Assembly (NCBI RefSeq): GCF_026342015.1 | Contig: NZ_JAPENL010000001.1 | Span: 2,170,001-2,234,000, forward strand | DNA: 64,000 nt | From: Micromonospora lupini | GTDB taxonomy: Bacteria > Actinomycetota > Actinomycetes > Mycobacteriales > Micromonosporaceae | Direction: 5' to 3' | In this document: in pieces, positions 26,228 through 36,219 of the stretch | How the letters are laid out: each line of letters opens with the position of its first letter | Position numbering within the stretch: the first letter of the stretch is position 1 | Translations under genes and position numbers: made by a program | Notes under the pieces: model-generated | Database searches by the model: none | What the model was told of the DNA's origin: nothing | Seen by the model: the letters and a program-made list of their open reading frames with translations, nothing else

Positions 26228-27577
26228 GTGCCCAACGAGCAGCTCCGGCGGATGGACGCCTTCACCTTCCCGTCCTACTCGATCGACTTCGCCACCGGCG
26301 AGGTGTTGTTCGACTACGCGCTCACCGGTCCGGCAGGTGAGCAACGGTTCAGCGAGGTGATCACCCTCCCGTTGCCGGCGCAGCCGCCGTCGGACGAGAC
26401 GGTGGCCACCCTGAGCCGGGTGCTGGAGGTGCTGCACCTCGTCGCCGGGGTCAGCTACTACAAGGTCGCCGCGCCGCCCCGACTGGTGCTGCCGGCGCCG
26501 CTGGGCGCGGCCACAGTCGACTACGTCACGGCCGTCTACACCAAGGGCCTCGCGGAGTACGCGTACCGCAACCAGTTGCCGCACGTGCTCGCGTTGCGTC
26601 CGGAGGTGCCGGCCGGCTCACCGGAGTCGCCGCGCGTCCACGACGACTCGGACCGTCGCCCCCTCTCGGCGGTCGGCGGCGGCAAGGACTCGATCGTGAG
26701 CTTGGAGGCGCTGCGCCGCGCCGAGCTGGACCCGGTGCCGTTCTCGGTCAACCCGAACCACGTGATCGTCTCGGTAAACGAGGCGTCCGGGCTCACCCCG
26801 TTGGCCGCCCGGCGGCGCATCGACCCGGTGCTGTTCGACCTGAACGCGGCGGGCGCGCTGAACGGGCACATCCCGGTCACCGCCATCAACTCGCTGATCG
26901 CGGTGGCGACGGCGGTGCTGCACGGGCTCGGCCCGGTGGTGATGTCCAACGAGCGCTCCGCGTCCGACCCGAACCTGGTCTGGAACGGCCACGAGATCAA
27001 CCACCAGTGGTCCAAGGGCGTCGAGGCCGAGGGACTGCTGCGGGGGGCGCTTGCCGAGCACGCCGGCCTCACCGAGCCGTACTTCTCGCTGCTGCGCTCG
27101 CTGTCCGAGCTGCACATCGCCCGACTGTTCGCCGAGTTCACCCGGTACGACGACGTGGTGACGAGCTGCAACCAGGCGTTCAAGCTACGCGACGCGTCCG
27201 CCCGCTGGTGCCGGGACTGCCCGAAGTGCCGGTTCGTCTTCCTCGCGATGGCGCCGTTCATGCCCCGCGAGCGGGTCACCCACATCTTCGGCGGCGACCT
27301 GCTCGCCGACCCGGAGCAGATCCCCGGCTACCGGGAGCTGCTGGGCGTGGACGGGCACAAGCCGTTCGAGTGCGTGGGCGAGGTCGAGGAGTCGGTGGTG
27401 GCTCTCGGCCTCCTCGCCGAGCAGGACCAGTGGCGCGACGCCCCGGTGATCAAGGCCCTGGTCGAAGCCGTACCGGAAACGGCCTGGTCCGCGGTGGCCA
27501 CGTCGGACGTCTTCACTCCCGGCGGCCCCAACCACATCCCCCCAACCTACGCAAAAGCCCTAGCTGCCCTCACCTAA
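26228..27577 (+). CDS. murL: UDP-N-acetyl-muramoyl-L-alanyl-L-glutamate epimerase (MurL)
   Basis: A 449-residue enzyme that epimerises the terminal L-Glu of UDP-MurNAc-L-Ala-L-Glu to D-Glu at the expense of ATP. The PP-loop-like 'LSAVGGGKDSIVSLEALRRAEL' is the nucleotide site of this family. Other visible blocks are 'VVMSNERSASDPNLVWNGHEINHQWSKG' and a Cys cluster WCRDCPKCRFVF. The family was described in Xanthomonas and occurs in Micromonosporaceae. The leaderless -10 box supports GTG 26228. It is divergent from murD2, the enzyme that makes its substrate. Confidence 0.93.
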   Translation: MPNEQLRRMDAFTFPSYSIDFATGEVLFDYALTGPAGEQRFSEVITLPLPAQPPSDETVATLSRVLEVLHLVAGVSYYKVAAPPRLVLPAPLGAATVDYVTAVYTKGLAEYAYRNQLPHVLALRPEVPAGSPESPRVHDDSDRRPLSAVGGGKDSIVSLEALRRAELDPVPFSVNPNHVIVSVNEASGLTPLAARRRIDPVLFDLNAAGALNGHIPVTAINSLIAVATAVLHGLGPVVMSNERSASDPNLVWNGHEINHQWSKGVEAEGLLRGALAEHAGLTEPYFSLLRSLSELHIARLFAEFTRYDDVVTSCNQAFKLRDASARWCRDCPKCRFVFLAMAPFMPRERVTHIFGGDLLADPEQIPGYRELLGVDGHKPFECVGEVEESVVALGLLAEQDQWRDAPVIKALVEAVPETAWSAVATSDVFTPGGPNHIPPTYAKALAALT

Positions 27578-27694
27578 TCCGGAGAGTGCAGCAACCTCCT
27601 CCCGGTCAAGGCCTCTTCGTGAGGCGAGGCAGCAGGGGCCAGCCCTCGCACCACTGCGCCCCGGCCCGCCGACACTCCGCCGCTGCGACGCCGC

Positions 27695-27797
27695 GCCGCC
27701 GACGCCGCGCCACACCGACGCCGCGCCACACCGACGCCGCGCCCCACCGACGCGGCGCCCCCACCGACGCCGCGCCCCCCACCGACGCCGCGCCCCC
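27695..27797. repeat. Tandem repeat of GACGCCGCGCC-type units
   Basis: About six copies of a 16-18 nt unit, GACGCCGCGCC plus a variable CACACC or CCCCACC spacer. The stretch from 27578 to 27694 before it holds no gene that I can see. Length changes between units are single added Cs. Confidence 0.75.
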
Positions 27798-27821
27798 GGG
27801 ACGTCTACCGCAGCCCCTTTG

Positions 27822-28130
27822 GAGTTGATGTCGTAGACGAATCGGGGCCGGGCTCGACCCGACCCGACCCGAGCCGAGCCGAGGCCGGACCGAGCCGGAC
27901 CGAGCCGAGCCGAGCCGAGGCCGGACCGAGCCGAGCCGGACCGAGCCGAGCCGAGCCGGGCCGAGGCCGGACCGAGCCGGACCGAGCCGGGCCGAGCCGG
28001 ACCGAGCCGGGCCGAGCCGGGCCGAGGCCGAGCCGAGCCGAGCCGAGCCGAGCCGAGCCGAGCCGAGCCGAGCCGAGCCGAGCCGAGCCGAGCCGAGCCG
28101 AGCCGAGCGATTCGTTCACGGCATCAACTC
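27822..28130. repeat. GAGCC pentanucleotide tract enclosed by an inverted repeat
   Basis: Arms 27822-27844 and 28108-28130 (23 nt) pair at 20 of 23 positions. The 263-nt loop consists of pentamers: GACCC and GGACC or GGGCC variants in the left half, and near-perfect GAGCC repeats from about 28030 to 28107. An open frame through it gives a Gly-Ser-Ala-Arg-Leu repeat and is an artefact. A further short palindrome, GTCTAC/GTAGAC, overlaps the left arm (27813-27838). Number and purity of the pentamers suggest slippage during replication. Confidence 0.85.
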
Positions 28131-28188
28131 GACAGCGTGCCGAACCCACCTGCCCAACCCCTACGCCCGGGCCAGAAGCCTCCCGGCG

Positions 28189-29901
28189 TCAGGGGGTTCG
28201 GACTGCTTCCAGGGCCAGCAGGGCCACGTGCAGGGAGAGGCTTGCCTCCACCGAGTCGAGGTCCACGTCGAGGATGCGGGCGATGCGGGCCAGACGTTCG
28301 TAGAAGGCCGGTCGGGACAGGTGAGCGGCGGCTGCGCCTGCGGACTTGTTGCGCCCCTGCTCCAGGTAGGCCCGGAGAGTGTCGAGCAGCCGCTCCCGCG
28401 GGTGCTGGGCGTCGTACTCCAGCAGTGGGCCGAGTTCGCGTTCCACGAAGGTCTGCAGCCGGGGCTCGTCGCGCAACAGGTGCAGCAGCCCCGCCAGGCC
28501 CACGTGCGGCAGTCGGAAGATCGGCAGGTCGCGCCGATCCCGCCGGGCCGCCTCGGCGATCTGCCTCGCCTCGACGAGCGACCGTCGCGCCTCGCGCAGG
28601 CTGCTCACCCCGGACCCGGCGGCCACGATCACCGCGCCGAGGCCACCACCCCGGGAGCCGTCGCCGGCTGCCGCGCGGCCCGTGCCGGCGTCGAGGCGTA
28701 CCCGACGAAGCGCGCTTGCGAACGCGGACAGCGCGCGGTCCTCGGCGGCCGGGTCGGGGAGCGCCAGCAGCGCGCCCACCGAGTTGTCGTCGACCGCGCT
28801 TGTCAGCGCGGTCAGCTTCGCCTCCCGCAGCGCCTGGCCGACGGCCTCGGAGAGGTCCCGCAGTCGGGCCTGGCCGGCCTCGGGGCCGCCCTCTCCGGCG
28901 GGGTCGTCGGCCCGCTGGCGAACCATCACGCCGACGAGGTGCCGCCGGTCCAGCGCCACGCCGAGCGCCTTGGCCCGCAGCGCCACCTCGTCGACAGGTC
29001 GGGAGTGGTCGAGCAACGCCGTGAGCAGGGTGCGGTGGAGCTGCCGTTCCAGCCCTTCGGCGTCGCGGCGGATCAACCGGCCCAACGCGAGGGTCGACGC
29101 GGCCCGCTCGATGAGGATGGTGAGCCGGGTGGGCGGGGCGACTGTCGGCTCGTCGGCTCGGGCGCTTGGCGCATCCCCGCTGGCCGGCCAGCGCAGCAGC
29201 AGCCGCCCCCAGTCCTGTCCCCGGGCGCCGACGACGGTCACCAACCAGCCGCTGTCCGGGTCGTACGCGGTGCGCCCGGCCGGCCGGATCCGCCGGGAGT
29301 GCTGCTCCCAGCCGTCCAGCAGCAGTTCGGCGCTCTCCCCCGCCGGGTCGTACCCGAGGACCTGCCGGGACAGGTTCTCCAGCACGACGGGGCACCCGGA
29401 CAGCTCGGCGGCCTGCCGGATCACCTCGGCCGCGTCGGCGCCCTCGACGGAGAGGTCGGTGAACCGCTGGTGGATCTCCTCGGTGGCCCGCAGCTCGGTG
29501 AGCTGCGCGTCGACGATCAGCGCGTGCACCGCCTCGGTGATCCGCACGAACGGGGTGGCCCGGCGCAGCTCGACCAGCGGCAGGTCGCGCCGCTCGGCGG
29601 CGGCGACCATCACCCGGGGCACGCCGCTGACGTACCGGCGGCCCAGCTCGACGACGAGCCCGGAGACACCCACGTCGGCGAGGTCGCCGATGAACGCGCG
29701 CAGTCCCGCGTCGTCGGCCGGCAGCCCGATGCCCGTGGTGAGCACCAGCTCGCCGCCGCCGAGCAGGGTGGCGATGTCGGGCACCTCGGCGACGTGCACC
29801 CAGCGCACCGGCCGGTCCAGCCCGGCGTCCCCGGCCACCACGCGCGGAGCGCCGTGGCGGACGGGATCCAGGGCGAGGACCTCACGGACGGTAGGGAACA
29901 C
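28189..29901 (-). CDS. PucR-family transcriptional regulator
   Basis: A 570-residue regulator. It starts with the PucR N-terminal ligand-binding domain ('TVREVLALDPVRHGAPRVVAGDAGLDRPVRWVHVAEV' region), has a GGDEF-like middle part, and ends with the PucR helix-turn-helix ('SAGAAAAHLSRPAFYERLARI' and 'ILDVDLDSVEASLSLHVALLALE'). Such proteins activate genes for purine, amino-acid or polyamine breakdown. GTG 29901 is chosen because TAGCGT lies 7 nt before it, with no Shine-Dalgarno. The ligand cannot be told from sequence; argG upstream on the same strand gives no clear clue. Confidence 0.9.
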   Translation of the reverse strand: MFPTVREVLALDPVRHGAPRVVAGDAGLDRPVRWVHVAEVPDIATLLGGGELVLTTGIGLPADDAGLRAFIGDLADVGVSGLVVELGRRYVSGVPRVMVAAAERRDLPLVELRRATPFVRITEAVHALIVDAQLTELRATEEIHQRFTDLSVEGADAAEVIRQAAELSGCPVVLENLSRQVLGYDPAGESAELLLDGWEQHSRRIRPAGRTAYDPDSGWLVTVVGARGQDWGRLLLRWPASGDAPSARADEPTVAPPTRLTILIERAASTLALGRLIRRDAEGLERQLHRTLLTALLDHSRPVDEVALRAKALGVALDRRHLVGVMVRQRADDPAGEGGPEAGQARLRDLSEAVGQALREAKLTALTSAVDDNSVGALLALPDPAAEDRALSAFASALRRVRLDAGTGRAAAGDGSRGGGLGAVIVAAGSGVSSLREARRSLVEARQIAEAARRDRRDLPIFRLPHVGLAGLLHLLRDEPRLQTFVERELGPLLEYDAQHPRERLLDTLRAYLEQGRNKSAGAAAAHLSRPAFYERLARIARILDVDLDSVEASLSLHVALLALEAVRTP

Positions 29902-29908
29902 GGCCGCC

Positions 29909-29914
29909 ACGCTA
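29909..29914 (-). promoter_or_regulatory. -10 box (TAGCGT) for a leaderless pucR transcript
   Basis: On the minus strand TAGCGT ends 7 nt before GTG 29901, without a ribosome site between. Confidence 0.5.
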
Positions 29915-29951
29915 CCGTCCGTGATCCCGGACCTCGACGTGCCGGGGCCGG

Positions 29952-31431
<1,480 letters not shown>

Positions 31432-31440
<9 letters not shown>

Positions 31441-32244
31441 CGGATCGTCGCGACCCAGTTCCCAGAACGCCACCGCCGCGGCGGCGGCGACGTTCAACGA
31501 GTCCACGCCGCGCCGCATCGGGACGACCACCCGCACGTCGCTTGCCGACTGCGCCGCGGCGGTGAGGCCGGGACCCTCCGCGCCGAGCAGCAACGCCGCC
31601 CGCGCGCGCTGCGCAGGGGTCAACCGCTGAATGGGTACGGCGTCCGGCGCCGGCGTCATGGCGAGCACTGTGAAGCCCGCCTCCCGCACCTCGTCGAGGC
31701 CGGCGGGCCAGCGCTCCAGCTTGGCGTACGGCATCGCGAAGACCTCGCCCATGCTGACCCGGACGCTGCGCCGGTAGAGCGGATCGGCGCAGGACGGCGA
31801 CAGCAGCACGGCGTCGATGCCCAGCGCGGCGGCGCCCCGGAAGATCGCGCCGAGGTTCGTGTGGTTGTTGACGTCCTCCAGGATCACCACCCGGCGCGCG
31901 GCGGCGAGCACCTCGGCCGCCGTCGGCAGCGAGCGGCGGTGGAACGACGCCAGCACCCCCCGGTGTACGTGGAAACCGGTGGCCCGTTGCAGCACGTCCT
32001 GGGTGGCGGCGTAGACGGGCGCGTCGCCGGTGTCCAGGTCGGCGAGCTGGTCGACGCGCTTGGCGTCGACCAGGTACGACCGGGCCGGGTAGCCGGCGCG
32101 CAGCGCCCGACGCAGCACCAGCTCGCCCTCGGCGATGAACAGGCCGTGCGGAGGTTCCCAGCGGGTGCGCAGCTCGACGTCCGTGAGCGCGCGGTAGTCG
32201 GCGATCCGGTCGTCGTCGGGGTCGGTGATCTGGTGGACGGGCAC
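31432..32244 (-). CDS. TrmH/SpoU-family rRNA 2'-O-methyltransferase
   Basis: A 270-residue SPOUT-fold methyltransferase that would methylate a ribose in rRNA. The three SpoU motifs are present: 'VNNHTNLGAIFRGAAALGIDAVLLSP' (motif 1), 'LLLGAEGPGL' (motif 2) and 'VVPMRRGVDSLNVAAAAAV' (motif 3, SLNVA). The first 100 residues form an L30e-like substrate-binding domain. GTG 32244 has no ribosome site; CAGAAT lies 6 nt before it and could be a -10 box of a leaderless message. It is probably cotranscribed with argG. Confidence 0.92.
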
Positions 32245-32362
32245 CCGACGATTCTGCCGGACGGCCGGCCCTCACCCCCACGCCCGCCCGACGGGGTGTT
32301 TTGTCCGGTCAGGAACGGGAACGACCGGTGCAGTACCGGACTCGACGGGAAGGACCAGCCAG

Positions 32363-34210
32363 GTGAGCGCAGACCACACGGCACCGGGCGAAGGGGGCGC
32401 CCTGCCCCGGCGTCCGACAGTCGCGGACCACATCGTGTCCCGCCTGGCGAGCTGGGGCGTGCGCCGCTACTTCGGCTATCCCGGCGACGGCATCAACGGC
32501 ATCACCTCGGCCCTGCAACGCACGAACGAGCGCGCCCAGTTCGTCCAGGTACGGCACGAAGAGACCGCCGGCTTCGCCGCCTCCGCGCACGTCAAGTACG
32601 GCGGCGGGCCGCTTGGGTGCGCGCTGGTGACCAGCGGGCCCGGCGCCATCCACCTGCTCAACGGCCTGTACGACGCCAAACTCGACCACCAGCCGGTGGT
32701 CGCCCTGGTCGGGCACACCGCTGTCACCGCCGAGGGCGGCGGCTACTACCAGGAGGTCGACCTCCTCGCCCTCTACAAGGACGTCGCGGCGGCGTTCCTG
32801 GCCCAGCTCGACCACCCGGCGCAGGTCCGCCACCTCGTCGACCGGGCGTGCCGCACGGCGCTGTCCCGGCGTACCGTCACCGCTCTGGTGCTCCCCTCGG
32901 ACCTGCAGGACGAGCCGGCCATCCCCGATCCGCCGCACGCGCACGGCTACTACCACACGAGCAACGTGCCGAGCAGCACGCCGACCGTACCGCCGCAGGC
33001 GGACCTGCGCCGCGCCGCCGAGGTGCTGCGCGGCGGCGAGCGGGTGGCCATGCTTGTCGGGCAGGGCGCGCTTGGCGCCGAGGCCGAGGTCCGCGAGATC
33101 GCCCACCGGCTCGGCGCAGGGGTGGCCACCGCGCTGCTCGGCTTCACCACAGTCGACCATCGCGAGCCCTGGGTGACAGGTGCCATCGGGCTGCTCGGCA
33201 CCCGGCCGAGCTGGCAGCTCATGAGCGGCTGCGACAGGCTGCTGATCGTCGGCAGCAACATGCCGTACTCGGAGTTCTACCCGCCGCCGGGACAGGCCCG
33301 CGCGGTGCAGATCGACCTGGACGGCACCCAGCTCGGGCTGCGCTACCCGACCGAGGTGAACCTGACCGGCGACGCCCGCCCCACGCTGCGGGCGCTGCTT
33401 GACGAGCTGGGCCCCGGCCCCGGCCCGACCGCCTGGCGGGGGGAGATCGCCGAGGCCACCTCGGCGTGGCGGCGCGTCCAGCGCGACCTGGCCGCGCAGA
33501 CCGCCGACCCGGTGAACCCGCAACTGCTGTTCACCACGCTCAGCGACCGGCTCCCCGACGACGCGATGCTCGCCGTGGACTGTGGCACCGCGACCGCCTG
33601 GTACGCCCGGCACGTGCAGGTCCGGCCCGGGATGCTGGCCAGCCTCTCCGGGACGCTGCTGTCGATGGGCGGCGCCATGCCGTACGCGCTGAGCGCCAAG
33701 TTCGCCCACCCGGACCGGCCCCTGATCGCGATGATCGGCGACGGGGCCATGCAGATGAACGGCGTCAACGAGCTGATCACCGTGGCGAAGTACTGGCGCG
33801 GCTGGACCGACCCGCGGTTCGTGGTGCTGGTGCTCAACAACCGGGACCTGGCGTTCGTCAGCTGGGAACAGCGCTCCAGCGAGGGCACGCCGATGTTCCC
33901 GGACAGCCAGCAACTGCCGGACATCGGCTACCACCGGTGGGCCGAGGTGCTCGGGCTGCACGGGGAACTCGTCGACGCGCCCGAGCAGGTGCCCGGCGTC
34001 TGGGAGCGCGCGCTGACCGCTGACCGGCCGGTCGTCATCAACGCCCTGGTCGACCCGGCCGAGCTGATGCTGCCGCCGCACTTCACCGTCGAGCAGGCCC
34101 GCAAGACCGCGGCGGCGGTGCTTCGGGGCGACACCGACTGGGCCGGCATCATCCGCCGCGGCCTGCCCGCGACTGTCGCCAGCTACCGCCCCCGCCGCCG
34201 CGAACGCTGA
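32363..34210 (+). CDS. Thiamine-pyrophosphate-requiring enzyme (pyruvate oxidase/acetolactate-synthase-like)
   Basis: A 615-residue TPP enzyme. The N-terminal pyrimidine-binding domain contains 'YFGYPGDGINGI' and VRHEETAGFAA with the catalytic Glu; the C-terminal domain has the TPP motif 'IGDGAMQMNGVNELI' ending VLVLNN. The middle domain is of the FAD- or nucleotide-fold type. This is the layout of pyruvate oxidase and related oxalate or pyruvate decarboxylating enzymes, not a housekeeping IlvB, because the 'YPGDGING' motif is the PoxB-like variant. GTG 32363 follows GGGAAGGA. The exact reaction cannot be assigned. It is divergent from the SpoU gene. Confidence 0.88.
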   Translation: MSADHTAPGEGGALPRRPTVADHIVSRLASWGVRRYFGYPGDGINGITSALQRTNERAQFVQVRHEETAGFAASAHVKYGGGPLGCALVTSGPGAIHLLNGLYDAKLDHQPVVALVGHTAVTAEGGGYYQEVDLLALYKDVAAAFLAQLDHPAQVRHLVDRACRTALSRRTVTALVLPSDLQDEPAIPDPPHAHGYYHTSNVPSSTPTVPPQADLRRAAEVLRGGERVAMLVGQGALGAEAEVREIAHRLGAGVATALLGFTTVDHREPWVTGAIGLLGTRPSWQLMSGCDRLLIVGSNMPYSEFYPPPGQARAVQIDLDGTQLGLRYPTEVNLTGDARPTLRALLDELGPGPGPTAWRGEIAEATSAWRRVQRDLAAQTADPVNPQLLFTTLSDRLPDDAMLAVDCGTATAWYARHVQVRPGMLASLSGTLLSMGGAMPYALSAKFAHPDRPLIAMIGDGAMQMNGVNELITVAKYWRGWTDPRFVVLVLNNRDLAFVSWEQRSSEGTPMFPDSQQLPDIGYHRWAEVLGLHGELVDAPEQVPGVWERALTADRPVVINALVDPAELMLPPHFTVEQARKTAAAVLRGDTDWAGIIRRGLPATVASYRPRRRER

Positions 34211-34224
34211 CGGCGCGACACCGC

Positions 34225-34253
34225 TTGACACCGGGGCTCCAGAGTCGTCTAAT
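34225..34253 (+). promoter_or_regulatory. Near-consensus sigma-70-type promoter
   Basis: TTGACA (34225-34230) and TCTAAT (34248-34253) are separated by exactly 17 bp. This is the best -35/-10 pair I saw in the window. The palindromic pair at 34256-34281 lies directly downstream, over the expected start site. Confidence 0.75.
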
Positions 34254-34255
34254 TC

Positions 34256-34281
34256 ATGTCGCGACATACATGTCGCGACAT
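34256..34281 (+). promoter_or_regulatory. Twin operator, two copies of ATGTCGCGACAT
   Basis: Two perfect 12-bp palindromes at 34256-34267 and 34270-34281 are 14 bp apart centre to centre and are flanked symmetrically by TTC and GAA, so the whole 32-bp block (34253-34284) is palindromic except for its two central bases. Position over the transcription start makes it a repressor site. The MarR-family protein encoded in the operon is the obvious candidate. Confidence 0.75.
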
Positions 34282-34297
34282 GAAAAGGAGTACCCCG

Positions 34298-35173
34298 ATG
34301 AACCCGATCAAGCGCGTCGCCATCGTCAGCACGGGCACCGTCCGGATCCGTCCGGAGCACGTCGAGACGAACGGCACTCCATTTCTGTGGTGGCTCAACA
34401 CGTCACGTCGGTGGACCGACCCCCTCCCGATCAACGTGTACGTGATCGAGCACGACAAGGGGCTGGTGCTGTTCGACACCGGCCAGGACCGGCGCTCGGT
34501 CACCGACCCGGGATACTTCCCCGGCGGCGCGGCCGGACACATCTACCGCCGGCTCGCCACCTTCGACGTGCCTTCGGGCGCGACCCTGACCGACCGCCTC
34601 CGCGAGCAGGGCTACGACATCGCCGACGTGCGCGTGGCCGTCCTCTCGCACCTGCACCAGGACCACATCGGCGGTCTACGGGAACTGCCCGGATCGGCGC
34701 GGATCCTCGTCCACGCCGCTGAACTGGCCGAGGTCGACAAGAGGTTCGCGGCCTTCGCCGGTCTGCTGCGGGAGCACATCCGCGTGCCAGGTGTCAGCTT
34801 CACGGCCGTCACGCCGCAGCGGCTCGACGACCCGTCGATCGCGCCGTTCACCCACGCACACGACGTCATGGGTGACGGCTCCCTGCTCCTGCTGCCCACC
34901 CCCGGGCACACGCCCGGATCGATGTCGCTGCTGCTGCGCGGTCAGGGGATGCCGCCCATGTTGCTCGTCGGCGACGTCACCTACGACGTGCGGCGGCTCG
35001 CTGCCGACCGCGTCCCCGGAGTCGGCGACGCCGCCCGGCTGCACGAGGTCACCGGGCGAGTCAACGCGCTGGCCGCCCGCTACCCGAGCATGCCGATCCT
35101 CGCCGCACACGATCCCGCGGCGGCCGGGCTTCTGGCCAGCGCGCTGGGCGAACACGGCACCATACCTGTGTGA
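34298..35173 (+). CDS. MBL-fold metallohydrolase (AttM/lactonase-like)
   Basis: A 291-residue metallo-beta-lactamase-fold hydrolase. The metal motif is His118-x-His120-x-Asp122-His123 in SHLHQDHIGG; further ligands are expected at 'PTPGHTPGSMSLLL' (His), 'LLVGDVTYDV' (Asp) and 'ILAAHDP' (His). The domain order and the N-terminal 'NVYVIEHDKGLVLFDTGQD' match the N-acyl-homoserine lactonase group, but many members have other substrates. ATG 34298 follows AAAAGGAG; upstream in-frame ATGs lie within the operator. First gene of an operon with a MarR regulator and an SRPBCC protein. Confidence 0.88.
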   Translation: MNPIKRVAIVSTGTVRIRPEHVETNGTPFLWWLNTSRRWTDPLPINVYVIEHDKGLVLFDTGQDRRSVTDPGYFPGGAAGHIYRRLATFDVPSGATLTDRLREQGYDIADVRVAVLSHLHQDHIGGLRELPGSARILVHAAELAEVDKRFAAFAGLLREHIRVPGVSFTAVTPQRLDDPSIAPFTHAHDVMGDGSLLLLPTPGHTPGSMSLLLRGQGMPPMLLVGDVTYDVRRLAADRVPGVGDAARLHEVTGRVNALAARYPSMPILAAHDPAAAGLLASALGEHGTIPV

Positions 35174-35643
35174 GAACAGCCGAACAGCTCCGCTACCTCA
35201 TCCTCGCGGCACAACGAGAAGGCAATCGTCAGCTCACCGTGCTGCTGTCCGCGATCGGCGTCACGCCGGCGCAGTCCGAGGCGCTGCGCATCATCGCGGA
35301 CCACGGACCGCTTGCACTCCGGGAACTCGGCGACATGCTCGTCTGCGACACCGGCACCAACCCCAGCCGCATCGTCGACAGACTCGTCGCCGCCGGCCTC
35401 GTGGAGAGAACCAGTAGTGAACACGACCGGCGGCAGGTCACGCTCACGCTCACCGCGGCGGGCCAGGACAAGGCCCTGCGCGTCGCAGAGATCGAGAACC
35501 AGCTGTACGACCTGCTCGACCATGCCAGCGCGGGCACTGACGTGGGCGCCTTCCTCGCGTTCCTGGACGGATTCACCCGACAGTCACCCGCCGGAACCGC
35601 CCTCGCGAACCGCCTCGCCGCCGAGAAGAAACAACCCGACTGA
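35170..35643 (+). CDS. MarR-family transcriptional regulator
   Basis: A 157-residue winged-helix regulator. The recognition region is 'TPAQSEALRIIADHGPLALRELGDMLVCDTGTNPSRIVDRLVAAGLVER' and the wing carries SSEHDRRQVTLTLTAAG, the usual D-R pair of MarR proteins. The GTG start overlaps the TGA of the MBL gene (GTGA), so both are made together. It probably represses its own operon through the twin palindrome at 34256. The inducer may be the substrate of the MBL enzyme or a related small aromatic compound; this is inference. Confidence 0.92.
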   Translation: MRTAEQLRYLILAAQREGNRQLTVLLSAIGVTPAQSEALRIIADHGPLALRELGDMLVCDTGTNPSRIVDRLVAAGLVERTSSEHDRRQVTLTLTAAGQDKALRVAEIENQLYDLLDHASAGTDVGAFLAFLDGFTRQSPAGTALANRLAAEKKQPD

Positions 35644-35679
35644 ACCGTCGCCGAGTGCGACACGCCCCAAGGGAATCGC

Positions 35680-36120
35680 ATGAGCTTCCAGCTAGCCCTC
35701 GACATCAAGGCCCCCGCAGCGCAGGTGTTCGACTTCGTCGCCGACTTCACCACCATGCCGAGGTGGTACTCCGCCGTGCGACGCGTGGAGCGCGTCGACG
35801 GCACCCACGGCCTCGGCACGCGGTACCAGGTGTATCGGGACCTGCCCGGCGGGCCAGCCCGCAACGACGTCTCGATCACCACGTACGCGGCGGGTGAGGA
35901 GGTCACCTTCACCTCGGTGAGCGGGCCGACCCCGTTCACCTACCGCTACCTCGTCCGACCGTCGGGCGGCATGACGACACTCGTCCTCGAGGGCACGATC
36001 AGCGCCGCCGGGCTCACCGGACCTGCGGCACTCCTCGGACCGCTCGCCGAGAAGCTCTTCCGCGGTGGGATGCGCGACAACCTCGGCACGCTCAAGCAGA
36101 TCCTGGAGGCGGCCTCCTGA
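35680..36120 (+). CDS. SRPBCC-family protein (polyketide cyclase/START-like)
   Basis: A 146-residue START/Bet v1-fold protein. It begins MSFQLALDIKAPAAQVFDFV, a typical first strand of the family, and contains the 'MPRWYSAVRRVERV' and 'TFTSVSGPTPFTYRYLV' strands. Proteins of this type bind hydrophobic ligands or damage products. It follows the MarR gene by 36 bp and completes the operon. After the TGA the same frame stays open for 12 codons (ELVDVEQLTNKK, stop at 36160), so an older or alternative C-terminus is possible. Confidence 0.88.
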   Translation: MSFQLALDIKAPAAQVFDFVADFTTMPRWYSAVRRVERVDGTHGLGTRYQVYRDLPGGPARNDVSITTYAAGEEVTFTSVSGPTPFTYRYLVRPSGGMTTLVLEGTISAAGLTGPAALLGPLAEKLFRGGMRDNLGTLKQILEAAS

Positions 36121-36174
36121 AGCGAGTTGGTGGACGTCGAGCAGTTGACGAACAAGAAATAGGTCGGACGCGTC

Positions 36175-36206
36175 GGCGCCTCCCCACCCTGCGGTGGGGA
36201 GGCGCC
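36175..36206. terminator. Bidirectional hairpin terminator
   Basis: Perfect 14-bp stem (36175-36188 with 36193-36206, GGCGCCTCCCCACC) and a 4-nt loop CTGC, between the convergent SRPBCC and penicillin-binding-protein genes. There is no long U run, as is common in high-GC bacteria. Confidence 0.7.
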
Positions 36207-36219
36207 ATCGCGTTGCGGG

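Noticed and set aside
27805..28149. Open frame giving a Gly-Ser-Ala-Arg-Leu repeat on the minus strand
   Set aside because: It only translates the GAGCC pentamer tract; no start with ribosome site and no globular sequence.
34256..34297. In-frame ATG start for the MBL gene inside the palindromes
   Set aside because: ATG 34298 has AAAAGGAG at the right distance, while the upstream ATGs are part of the operator and have no ribosome site.
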